DNA of 64,000 nucleotides, taken from NCBI GenBank assembly GCA_020205615.1, contig CM035171.1:28753105-28817104 (forward strand). Direction: 5' to 3'. The notes under the pieces are model-generated. The model had not been told where the DNA came from. It did not search any database and saw only the letters and a list, made by a program, of their open reading frames with translations. Shown piece after piece: positions 34,859 through 45,883 of this stretch; position 1 is the first letter of the stretch, and each line of letters starts with the position of its first letter. The translations under genes were made by a program, and so were the position numbers. Source of the DNA: Panax quinquefolius. Taxonomy: Eukaryota > Streptophyta > Magnoliopsida > Apiales > Araliaceae.

Positions 34859-35195
34859 AAATCAATCGGGACCATTGGTGGTGGTTTTAATAGTAAATCA
34901 ATCTGGGCCATTGATGGTGGTTTTAATAGTAAATCAATCTGGACCATTGATGGTGGTTTTAATTGTAAATCAATCTGAATCGTCGGTGGTGGTTTTAATA
35001 GTAAATCAATCTGGACCGTCGATGGTGGTTTTAATAGTAAATCAATCTGGACCGTTGATGGTGTTTTTAAAAGTACTCAATCTGGACCGTCGGTGGTAGT
35101 TTTAAAAGTAAATCAATCTGGACCGTCGGTTGTGGTTCTAATAGTAATCAATATGGACCGTCCGTTCTAATAGTAAATCAATCTGGACCGTTCGT
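34859..35195 (+). repeat. 36-bp LTR minisatellite, about 9 copies
   Basis: The unit is roughly AGTAAATCAATCTGGACCGT followed by CGRTGGTGGTTTTAAT. Because 36 is divisible by three it creates repetitive frames (VVLIVNQSGP on plus). The array recurs at 42358-42680 with different variants, just upstream of the TATA box. Confidence 0.9.
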
Positions 35196-35223
35196 GAATA
35201 AGTTACTATTTAGTCCATTCTCC

Positions 35224-35231
35224 TATAAATA
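35224..35231 (+). promoter_or_regulatory. TATA box of the G 5' LTR
   Basis: TCCTATAAATAGAAGC with GAGAGAGAAACTATAGAGA leader sequence about 70 bp downstream. The equivalent in the 3' LTR is 42721-42728. Confidence 0.8.
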
Positions 35232-36746
35232 GAAGCTTAATTCTTCTTTCATTCTCACCAATTCACTGAGATTCATAAGAGACACTATAGAGAGAGAAAC
35301 TATAGAGAACAAGAAGAAGAGTATTCTGCTACTTCACTATTGCAGTATCCAGCCTACTACTAAGGTAATGGGTATTATTTCTTTCGTATTCATAAGGAAT
35401 ACTATTTTTTTCATATTCATCTTTTAATATGTCATAATAATCTGTCTACGCGGATTACGTACCGTATGACGGGTGAAAATCCATTTGCAGTTTTGTATGT
35501 TATTTCTTTTCATATTCTTAAATCTAACTTTACTATGGTAAGTATTGCTTCTATAATCATTGAAATTAGTGGAATATCCTTGAGTTTTGCGCTTCGTCCA
35601 GTATCGTTTCATTGGAATATTGATCTGAACTTTCTTATTAAATATCAATATTTTCACCTAGGGTAATATTCACGGGTTACTATTCACCTGATTACTATTC
35701 ACTATAATATTATTCAGTCGGGTATTCGGATACTTTTCATACTGGGATACTATTCACGAGTTACTATTCACGGGTTACTATTCACCTGATTACTATTCAC
35801 TATAATATTATTCACTCGGGTATTTGGGGTACTTTTTATGTCAGGTTACTATTCACAAGGTACTATTCACCCAGTTACTATTCACCCAAAAAATTGATTT
35901 CTATTCTGTCCAAAATATTTTTGATACATGAATATTATTCTTGAATTTTACTCCACAAAGCAGTATCATGTTGGCAATTTAGACATTATTGAATACTGGA
36001 TAAATTAAATTATGAATCTTTAAAATTTATCCTTTGCTTTTATTTAATTAAATTCTTATGTTATTGTCATCATCCTCTTGCTTATATTGTGATGAAAGTC
36101 ATCTTTGGCTTACGTGCATAGATGGACTGTTGATTGATATGATTATGACTAGAGATTATTCGGTATAATCATGACCATTGATGATTACATGAATATCCTT
36201 GGTCCGTAGTGCAGGGATGATTCGATGATGTGGTTTATTTATTAAGCTGAGTCTCAGTAATAAAGTTGATGAAAACCTTTTTAAATCATAGAAGATAGTA
36301 GATATCATGCTCTACTTGACTCTTCTAATGGATTGCTTATTCCGCTGCAGTTAAACTTGTTGTCGATTATATTCTATTAGTTTAACATTGTTGAAGGTTA
36401 ATGATAACTTAATACGCATTATCTTAGTCATAATATTTCTTCTTTGGGCTAGTTGAGCTCACCCTTTTACTTCCATTGTTCTCTTTAGGAAATGAGAGCG
36501 TGGCAGGAACTAGTCGGGAAGCGAGTGATGGCACGAGATGGTGTTATAGTAGTCCTCACTATTTTATAAAATAGTGTGACAATAAATGTAATGAGGACTC
36601 CATTTGAGTTTGGATATTGTCAGAAGACAATATTTGTGTAAAAACTCTCACTCATGTTGTATAATTAAGTTTGTATTTGTATTAAGATTACCATGTATTT
36701 GGCGACCCAATATGGGTGATGTATACCTATTTTGGGGCGTCACGGT

Positions 36747-36760
36747 TGGTATCAAAGCTT
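36747..36760 (+). other. Primer-binding site of element G
   Basis: TGGTATCAAAGCTT follows the LTR end by four bases. It differs from the initiator-Met consensus TGGTATCAGAGC by one G-to-A change. Confidence 0.85.
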
Positions 36761-36929
36761 AGGGATATAATCCTGGTGAGATGTGAGATAAGAACTAGGA
36801 GGGGTGAGACGGGGAATTCCTTCGCTAGTATGACCTACCTAAGATTATTTGGTATTTAATTGATCGGTCAGAGTATATGGATAATATGTGATATGTCAAT
36901 TAACCCTTGTCTTGTGGCAGTGTTTGAAA

Positions 36930-38691
36930 ATGGCATCTAAAAATGTTGAGATCAACAATGAAGCACATGAGACCGTTGAGTCACCAACGATCAATACCAA
37001 GGATAATGTGCAACAGGAAGACAATAATCCTCAGGTAAACAACAACACCGATCAAATGATGAACGATGGGATGTTCAGAAGCTTTATACAATTCATGCAA
37101 CATCAGGCGAGAATGTCTCCTGTCCAAAATGCAGGTGGAAACACTGGCAACTCTAAGACGGTCACCGCTAAACAGTTTAAGGAGCTGGGACCACCGGAGT
37201 TTATTGGAGAGCCAAAACCACTTAAGGCGGAGACGTGGATAAAGCAGACCACCAAGATATTTGATGTCTTGGGATGCTCCGAGGAGCAAAAGGTTCCCTT
37301 TACTACCTTTATATTACGAGTAGAGGCAGATTACTGGTGGGAATCTGTAAAGCGTATTCAACCTGCCGCACTGAAAATGTCTTGAGAGAAGTTCCAAGAG
37401 CTGTTCAACGACAAGTACTTTCCCGAAAGTATTCGTCACATGAAGGAGGTGGAGTTTATCAAGTTGGAGCAAAACAATATGACCGTGTCACAGTACGAAG
37501 CTAAGTTTGCTGAGTTGTCCTGGTTTGCGCCCCACTTGGTTGATAATGAGGAGATAATGACGCGAATGTTTCTAAGAGGTTTGAAACCCGAGATACGTCA
37601 ATACTTAATTTCTCACAAACTGTGTTTGTATTCAGATGTTGTAAATAGGGCTCAGTTATTTGAGCGCGATAATGAGTTAACCCTACCCAGAGAGAGCAGC
37701 CGACAAGTCGATAATACCAATGGTAGCAGTTATAGAAGCAGTGATAACAAACGTGGAAGGAATCAACATGCCAGAAATGGTAACCACTCCGATGGTAATC
37801 ATGGCCAAGATAATAGAAGTGGAAATTTCAAGAAGAGGAGATTCAATAATGATGGAAAGACGTCAGCACCAGCACCTTTTGTTAAGGAAGGAGAACGACC
37901 GCCGGTCGTATGTTACAAATGCGGAGGGGAGGGACACATCAGTCCAAAATGCACGCATCAGTCCAAAGTATATTACAATTGTGGAAGAGAATGTCACCTA
38001 GCCCAATTTTGTCGGGCACCAAAGTCAAGTCCAGATGGGATGGAAGCATCAAAGGCCATCCCAGACAAGACAAAATTGGTAGTTCAAGGGAGAGCGTTTG
38101 TTGTAACCTCCCAAAAAGCGAGGAATCCGAACGAGGTGATCACGGGTACGCTAATCATAAACTCTTGCGAATTTTATACCTTATTTGATATCGGTTCTAC
38201 CCATTCTTTTATTTCTCCTACCTGCGCTCAACGTTTAAATTTGACTCCGGAGAAATTAGACTTTGACTTATCGGTTAAAACTCCGTTGGGGGGAAACCTT
38301 TATTACATCCACTATTTATAAGTCTTGTTTGATTCAAATCGGTAACCGCACGTTACCTGTCAATCTTATCTCTTTAAAAATACTTGCATTCGATGTAATT
38401 TTAGGAATTGATTGGTTGACTACTCATCATGCTAAAATTGATTGTTTTCGTAAGGTTGTTAGCTTTCATGTTCCTAACCAACCTATTATGCGAATTCAAG
38501 CAACCAAACCATTAAAGTCAATCACTGTCATTTCAAGCCATAAAGCTATTCGTTTATTGAAAAACAGATGTCAAGATTTCTTAGCTCATGTCACGGATTT
38601 AAACAAAAATACATTTGTCTTGAATGATATTTCTATTGTTAATAAATTTCCTGACGTATTCCCTGAAGAACTTCCTGGCCTACTCCCATAG
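36930..38691 (+). pseudogene. Element G gag-protease (Tekay type)
   Basis: The start ATG at 36930 gives MASKNVEINNEAHETVE. The Gag core (ELGPPEFIGEPKPLKAETW, LGCSEEQKVPF, YWWESVKRIQP, KYFPESIRHMKEVEF, FLRGLKPEIRQYL) is interrupted only by TGA at 37383-37385 in place of a Trp codon; the frame then stays open to 38321. Two zinc knuckles follow: CYKCGGEGHISPKC is intact, while YYNCGRECHLAQFC has lost its first Cys. The protease active site reads FDIGSTHSF instead of FDSGATHSF. One extra G in a run near 38289 shifts the frame; 38263-38691 continues with LAFDVILGIDWLTTHHAKID and FPDVFPEELPGLLP. A TAG at 38689-38691 ends it. Confidence 0.93.
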
Positions 38692-41538
38692 CGTGAAATT
38701 GAATTTTTTATCTACCTTGAACCCAGTGCAAAACCCATTTCCAAAGCCCTATATCGAATGGCTCCTGTTGAACTTCATGAGTTAAAGACTCAACTGCAGG
38801 AATTTTTAGACATCAGTTTCATTCGTCCTAGTACGTCTCCTTGGGGTGCTTTTGTTCTATTCGTAAAGAAGAAAGATGAGAGTATGCGACTTTGTATTGA
38901 TTATCAGGAGTTGAATCATGTCGCCATCAAAAATAGGTACCCGTTGCCTCGCATTGATAACCTATTTGACCAGTTGCAAGGCACCAAGTTCTTTTTAAAG
39001 ATCGATCTTTCGTTAGGATATCATCGGTTAAAGATTAAAAGCGATGACATTCAAAGATCGCGAGAACTCGATGCGGGCATTATGAATTCCTAGTCATGTC
39101 TTTTGGATTGACTAATGCTCTTTCTGCCTTCATGGATATGATGAACCGAGTATTTAAGGAATATTTAGATCATTTTGTGGTTGTCTTTATTGATGACATT
39201 CTCATTTACTCCAAAAGTCATGAAGATCATGAGCAACACTTGAGGCTGATACTACAAAAGCTTCGTGAGAACAAATTATATGCCAAGTTAAAGAAATGCG
39301 AGTTCTGGCTTGAGGAAGTACCATTCCTTGGGCACGTGATATCAAATCATGGAATATTTGTTGACCCGACAAAGATTGAAGTAATTCAAAGCTGGGAGCA
39401 ACCTAAGTACGTAGCTTTCTGGGCTTAGCTGGTTATTATCGGAGATTCGTGGAAGGATTTTCCTGAATCACTACTCTATTAACTCAGCTGACTAGAAAAG
39501 ATACAAAATTCGATTGGAGCGAAGAATGTGATAAGAGTTTTCAAGAACTCAAGAGGAGACTCATTTCAGCACCTATTCTGACAATACCATCTGGCTCGGA
39601 GGGATTTGTCATCTCTGATGATGCTTGAGCGAGAGGGTTAGGATGTGTTCTCATGCAATATGGGAAAGTCATAGCTTTATGCCTCACGACAACTCAAAGA
39701 ATATGAGAGGAATTACCCTACTCATGATCTAGAGTTGGCAGCTGTCGTCTTCGCACTTAAAATCTGGAGGCATTACCTGTATAGGGAGAAAATGGAGATC
39801 TATACGGATCATAAAAGCCTCAAATATTTCTTCACTCAAAAGGAACTCAATATGCGGCAACGACGTTGGCTTGAACTGTTGAAAGATTATGATCATACTA
39901 TTCAATACTATCTTGGAAAAGCAAACGTGGTAGTTGACGCATTAAGTAGAAGATTATATGCGGGTACAAGTGCGATATTATCAACACAAAGGCTCATTTT
40001 GTATGACTTGCAAAGGATGGAGATAGAGTTAAAGACTCCAGGGACCCACATGATGATGGCAAATATACGAGTAGAACCGACTTTAATTGATAAAGTTAAA
40101 GCGCTCGCTCATTTACGGACACTGGGCTATGAAGAAGAATTGATGAGAAGGAATAGGAAGCGAGAATTGATGAGGAAGGAATACTTTAGTCGACTCCAAC
40201 TTTGTGTTCCAAACGACCACGATTTAAAGTATAAGATCATGATGGGCGCGACAACACACACGTTTTGCAATCCATCATGGGAGTACCAAAATGTATCGTG
40301 ATCTTCGACATACATTTTGGTGGAGCAATATGAAGAGAGAGGTAGCAGAGTTTATCTCAAGGTGTCTAATTTGTCAACGAGTTAAAGTGGAGTATCAAGT
40401 GCCAAAAGGTCCATTGCAACCACTTGAAATTCCAGAATGGAAGTGGGAGCACATTACCATGGATTTCGTTATTGGTCTTCCCAAGGTTTCTCAAGGCATA
40501 GATGCGATTTGGGTCATTGTTGATAGATTGACCAAGTCTGCTCATTTCTTACCTATACGAGAAACATATTCACTTGAACGTCTTGCTCGTATATACATAA
40601 ATGAGATTGTAAGACTTCATGGCATGCCAGTATCCATAGTTTTTGATTGAGACCCAAGATTCACTTCACGATTTTGGTTTAGTTTGCAAAAAGCTATGGG
40701 CATGGATTTACGATTTAGTTCGGCATATCATCCTCAAAAGGACGGGCAGTCGGAGAGGACTATTCAAACTCTTGAGGATTTATTAAGATTCCATGTCCTT
40801 GATTTCAAAGGAAGTTGGGACAAGTTCTTGCCATTAGTGGAATTCTCCTACAACAACAGTTATCAAGCAAGTATTGGCATGGCTCCATTTGAGGCGTTAT
40901 ACGGACGCAAGTGTCGTTTTCCAGTATATTGGGACGAGGTGGGTGAAGCAACATTGTTGGGACCGGAGTTGGTACGTATAACTACGGTAAAGATTCAAAT
41001 GATCCGACAATGTATAAAAACCTCACAAGATCGATAAAAGAGTTATGTTGATATTCATCGAAAGGACGTGGAGTTCAATGTTGGAGATCATGTGTTGTTA
41101 CGTGTTGCTCCATGGAAAGGAGTTACAAGATTTGAAAAGAGAGGAAAGCTCAATCCTCGATTCATTGGGCCATTCAAAATCCTCGATCGAGTAGGAACTG
41201 TGGCTTATAGACTTGCGTTAACGCCAAGTATGTCTCGTGTTCATAATGTTTTTCACATATCTATGTTACGTAAATATTTGGAAGACCCAAACCACATTAT
41301 TGAGTTAGAATCAGACGAAATAGCGAAAGATTTAACGTATGAAGAGGTACCTGTTAAAATCTTAGATAAGAAGGAACATATTCTACGCTCCAAGATTATA
41401 CCTCAAGTCAAAGTTTTGTGGAGAAACCACGATGTTGAGGAAATGACCTGGGAGTTAGAATCTGAAATGAAATCAAAGTATCCTCACCTCTTCGTCATAC
41501 CAGGTACGTACACCAATTTTGAGGATGAAATTTTATAA
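38692..41538 (+). pseudogene. Element G pol: RT, RNase H, integrase, chromodomain
   Basis: RT starts [31 protein letters not shown] and [16 protein letters not shown] are intact. A frameshift near 39060 precedes [20 protein letters not shown] and the intact catalytic [15 protein letters not shown]. RNase H (39430-40000) has stops at its start but keeps [26 protein letters not shown] and [12 protein letters not shown]. Integrase keeps part of the zinc domain (FISRCLICQRVK), MDFVIGLPKVS, a stop just after VSIVFD, and DGQSERTIQTLEDLLR. TAA at 41035-41037 replaces a Gln codon. The last part (GDHVLLRVAPWKGVTRF, PRFIGPFKILDRVG, then YEEVPVKILDKKEH and KVLWRNHDVEEMTWELE) is the GPF module and a chromodomain-like tail thought to aid chromatin targeting. 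The frame ends TAA inside the purine tract. Confidence 0.93.
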
Positions 41539-41548
41539 GGAGGGGAGG
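41537..41548 (+). other. Polypurine tract of element G
   Basis: AAGGAGGGGAGG precedes the TGTAAGACCCC start of the 3' LTR and overlaps the polyprotein stop codon. Confidence 0.9.
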
Positions 41549-41549
41549 T

Positions 41550-44151
41550 TGTAAGACCCCGAATTATATGAAATGAAAGTATCTAATTTTCTTATAATTA
41601 TTATTCTATTTAATAAATGGTTAAATTGATAAAAGGTTAAAGTTAAGGGCGATATTTGAAAATTTTGCAAAGTAAGCAAGTTGATATAAAATATTCGTTG
41701 TGTCGGGGAATATTCGATTGGTCGGGGAATATTCATTTTAACAGGGAATATTCGTACGACGGTACAATCATTGGTGGACCCCACAACGGAAGTATTGTCG
41801 TAGTTAGAAAATGACAGAAATATATTTTTATAAAAATAACGACGAAAGTTTTACCGTTAACTGTTGAACTACCCGGTGATAAAAGTACAGTAATACGCGT
41901 GGTTGCATAGTAGCACACGATATTAATTATTGATGCTTACGTAAGAAGCCACTCAATTTACTCAATTATTGCTAAAGTAATTATTGCATAGTATCTCACG
42001 TTATTTGATTCAATTATCATCACAGTATCATCTGCATAATATTTTATATTATTAAATTTTTAATTGAGAAAACAAAGTTATTCATATTATTATTTGTAAT
42101 ATTAAAAATGTTTAGAAAGTTCTGTTGAGGAGAGGTTTGGTCACCTAATTACGCGCCAATAGGGAGAAATCCTTATTGGAAAGCCCACTCTTTCCTGGGA
42201 ATGATCTGGTTGTTAAATATTGTGAGTTATAATATTAATGATGAATAATTGTTGAAGTATTAAGAATGTGTTTATTGAAGATAAGTGAATTACAAAAGTT
42301 AGAAGGGAATAATGCAAACTTGAAAAACTTTAGGGGTACCAAAGTGTAATAAGTTAAATCAATCGGGACCATTGGTGGTGGTTTTAATAGTAAATCAATC
42401 TTGACCATTGATGGTGGTTTTAATAGTAAATCAATTTGGATCGTCGGTGGTGGTTTTAATAGTAAATCAATCTGGATCTTCGGTGGTGGTTTTAATAGTA
42501 AATCAATCTGGACCATCGGTGGTGGTTTTAATAGTAAATCAATATGGACCGTTGATGGTGGTTTTTAAAGTAATCAATCTGGACCGTCGGTGGTGGTTTT
42601 AAAAGTAAATCAATCTGGACCGTCGGTTGTGGTTCTAATAGTAATCAATATGGACCGTCCGTTCTAATAGTAAATCAAACTAAATCGTTCGTGAATAAGT
42701 TACTATTTAGTCCATTCTCCTATAAATAGAAGCTTAATTCTTCTTTCATTCTCACCAATTCACTGAGATTCACAAGAGACACTATAGAGAGAGAAACTAT
42801 AGAGAGCAAGAAGAAGAGTATTTTACTACTTCACTATTACAGTATCCAGCCTTCTACTAAGGTAAGGGGTATTATTTCTTTCATATTCATAAGGAATACT
42901 ATTTTTTTCGTATTCATCCTTTAATATGCCAGAATAACCTATCTACGCGGATTACGTACCGTATGACGGGTGAAAATCCATTTGCAGTTTCGTATGTTAT
43001 TTCTTTTCATATTCTTAAATCTAAACTTACTATGGTAAGTATTGCTTCTATAATCCTTGAAATTGGTTGAATATCCTTGAGTTTTGCGCTTCATCCAGTA
43101 TAGTTTCATTGGAATATTGATATGAACTTTCTTATTAAATATCAATATTTTCACCCGAGGTACAATTCACGGGTTACTATTCACCTGGTTACTATTCACT
43201 ATAATATTATTCACTCGGGTATTTGGGGTACTTTTCATGTCGGGTTACTATTCACGAAGTACTATATAAGAGGTACTATTCACCCGGTTACTATTCACCT
43301 GTAAAATTGATTTCTTTTCTGTCCAAAATATTTTTGATACATGGATATTATTCTTGAATTTTACTCCACAAAGCAGTATTATTGTTGGACATTATTGAAT
43401 AATGGATAAATTAAATTATGAATCTTTAAAATTTATCCTTTGCTTTCATTTAATTAAATGCTTATATCAGTGTCATTATCCTCATGCTTATATTGTGATG
43501 AAAGTCATCTTTGGCTTACGTGCATAGATGGACTATTGATTGATATGATTATGACCAAGGATTATTTGGTATAATCATGACCATTGATGATTACATGAAT
43601 ATCCTTGGCCCGTAGTGCAGGGATGATTCGATGATGTGGTTTATTTATTAAGCTGAGTCTCAGCGATAAAGTTGATGAAAACCTTTTCAAATCATAGAAG
43701 ATAATATATATCATGCTCTACTTGACTCGTCTAATGGATTGCTTATTCCGCCACAGTTAAACTTGTTGTCGATTATATTCTATTAGTTTAACATTGTTGA
43801 AGGCTAATGATAACTTATTCTGCATTATCTTAGTCATAATATTTCTTAATGGGCTAGTTGAGCTCACCCTTTTACTTCCATTGTTTTCTTCAGGAAATGA
43901 GAACGTAGCCGGAACTAGTCGCAGAACGGAGTGATGGCCCGAGATGGTGTTATAGTAGTCCTCACTATTCTATAAAATAGTGTGACAATAAATGTAATGA
44001 GGACTCTATTTGAGTTTGGATATTGTACAGAAGACAATATTTCGTAAAAAACTCTCAGCTCATGTTGTATAATTAAGTTTGTATTTGTATTCAGTACCAT
44101 GTATTTGGCAACCCAAGATTGGTGATGTATACCTATTTTGGGGGTGTCACA
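41550..44151 (+). mobile_element. Element G 3' LTR
   Basis: About 2.6 kb, TGTAAGACCCCG to TTTGGGGGTGTCACA. It parallels the 5' LTR with the phased GAATATTC cluster (41689-41753), the 36-bp array (42358-42680), TATA at 42721 and ACTATTCAC repeats (43160-43310, fewer copies than in the 5' LTR). Confidence 0.92.
41689..41753 (+). promoter_or_regulatory. Four 19-bp-phased AATATTC boxes in the G LTR
   Basis: AAATATTC starts at 41689, and GAATATTC at 41708, 41727 and 41746: exact 19-bp steps. The repeat unit is close to GGGGAATATTCGATTGGTC. Equivalent clusters lie at 3683/3702 (A), 23727/23746/23765 (B), 34190-34255 (G 5' LTR), 48363-48429 and about 54620-54695 (D, minus) and 26197/26216 (minus). 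Each box fits GAAnnTTC, the core of heat-shock elements. The match is seen; a regulatory role is inference. Confidence 0.6.
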
Positions 44152-44822
44152 ATAGAGGTGATGATGAAGTGAAGAATGGAGAGGAAGGAGCAAGTGGCCA
44201 ACTCCCTCATACCCAATGGCTTCGTCTTCTTCCCCTTGGATTAATTCATGGTGCAAAACTATTAACCGAGTACTAGATATTCTATAAATAGAACCTTCTC
44301 CTTCTCCTTTCCCATTTGCTTAAGTTGCTGAGAATTTGGTTATGGAAGTTCAGTAGTATTGAGAGCAAGCAGAGGTTTGGAGTGCTATAGATAGCAAATT
44401 AATGCCATCAAGAGGTAATGAATCTAATGTTTATGCTTTTGATTCCTAAGTCTTGAATTCCTTAGAAATAACAAGAAAAAATCACTTTTGAGTCACAAAC
44501 TTGATGGCTAAGGGTTGTGGTAATCCATGAATTGTTGCATGATGTTGTTAATACAGTTAAAAATGAAAACAACAAGAGTTAAACAGACCAATTTGGTTTA
44601 GAAACGAATTCGTAGTGAATGAATTCGCTAAATTTTTTAAAAATACGAAAATTTAGTATGAACATGAGTTTTAGATTAATAATTGGATTATTTAATGTTT
44701 TTGAAGTGTTATAATTATTCTCTAGATGAGTAGCTAAGAGTTTAACGAGTTCAACGAATCAAAAACCAACTAATTCAGACTTAAAATGAGGAAGTTATGG
44801 CAGAAACTGTAAACTGGGCGAG
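44152..44822 (+). mobile_element. LTR F, middle fragment
   Basis: It lies between the end of G and the start of the Athila element. A TATA box (TCTATAAATAGAACC, 44283-44290) with a CT-rich leader, then AT-rich sequence with CGAATTCGTAG (also at 62292) and CAGACTTAAAATGAG (also near 7650), identify it as LTR sequence. No gene. Confidence 0.6.
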
Positions 44823-45883
44823 TGTTAGGTAAAATCGATACGAGTAAAACACGCAAGTGTACGTAGTCAACAAGTAATATAGTAGTGAATAAAGTATCGT
44901 TCCCACGAGGACAAATTAGCAAGAATTTTAACTTCACAATTATCAATTTTCTATTAATCCTAATTCTATTAAACTATTCAATTCAATGGTTTAAAATTAT
45001 AGAAACTAAATTAATAAATAAATAAACTATGACAAAACAATCACTAATATCAAAATCCGGAATTTCAAACAATTAATGGAGAATTAGACTTATGATTTCA
45101 CCCTAAGCTTCACTCTGATTTTCAATCCTTTATTCCAACTTAATTTTAATATCCAAGTTTATTAATCAAGAACACGAATGTAATACTAGCCACCTCTCGA
45201 TGCACTAATACCATATTAACTTAAATCCACAATTAAGATAGAAACAAGTTAAACACCTAAATCAACCAACTCACTATATCTCTATGTGAACTGAAATTAA
45301 AGAAGGTTTAAATTTAAGTTCTCTATCCAATTACATGTGATGTCAAGCATATCTCTACTTTAACAATAATCAAAAATCTGCTATTCACAAAATTCATGAC
45401 ACATGCTATATTAACTAGGTCTAGATTTGAATATCTCTCTCGATTCCATTCAAATCCACAAGGAATTGTTGATCAAGCAATTCATAAATTCACGCTCGAA
45501 TTAACATAGATAAACTGAAAATATTTTATTGAATTGGAAATCAAAGTTATAAAATCATCAGTTCACCCAAGGATCCATCACAAGTCTAATAAGCGAATTA
45601 GTTCATAACGAATGAATTAAAAATTGAATAATCTAATGAAAACATCCTTTCAATTACAAATAAAAGACTAGAGAGAAGAAGAATAATGAACACCCTTCAC
45701 GTAGCCTAGAATTGCAACCGTCACGATAATCTTTTCAAATTACTCCTCCAAAGCTCGCACTTGAATCCTGGAATTTATCTTTGTAATCTGCTTCTTGTGT
45801 TGTGTGATTTGTTGTTTTCAACGTAATATCTAGCTCTCTATCTATTTTGGCTGAAGTCCCCTTTTATTAGAGTCCATGCGCAT
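44823..45883 (-). mobile_element. Athila 3' LTR, distal part
   Basis: Positions 44823-45095 match 60986-61250 closely (GTTAGGTAAAATCGATACG, CGTTCCCACGAGGACAAAT). The remainder continues the LTR to the CGCAT duplication at 45879-45883. AT-rich, no genes. Confidence 0.85.
45879..45883. repeat. Target-site duplication CGCAT, left copy (element D)
   Basis: CGCAT here and at 54823-54827 immediately flank the TGTGACGCCCCC and GGGGTCTTACA ends of element D. Confidence 0.95.

Larger units (their letters stand above)
34080..36742 (+). mobile_element. Element G 5' LTR (first ~37 bp rearranged)
   Basis: From TCTAATTTTCTTATAATTAT onward it matches the 3' LTR. The first bases are TGT joined directly to CTAATTTTC, so about 30-37 bp present at 41553-41582 are missing. 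It contains the GAATATT cluster (34190-34255), a 36-bp array (34859-35195), a TATA box at 35224, and ACTATTCAC repeats (35660-35900). Confidence 0.9.
34080..44151 (+). mobile_element. Element G: near-complete Tekay/Del chromovirus
   Basis: 5' LTR 34080-36742, primer site 36747-36760, gag-protease-RT-RNase H-integrase-chromodomain in order, purine tract 41537-41548, 3' LTR 41550-44151. It is the least damaged element in the window but carries several stops and frameshifts. A clean 5-bp duplication is not visible: the flanks read TAGAGAG and ATAGAGG, with TAGAG in common. It lies inside LTR F. Confidence 0.92.

Noticed and set aside
34738..35099. Repetitive frames VVLIVNQSGP (plus) and MVQIDLLLKPP (minus), also at 42235-42602
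   Set aside because: Both come from the 36-bp LTR minisatellite, which keeps frames open on both strands.
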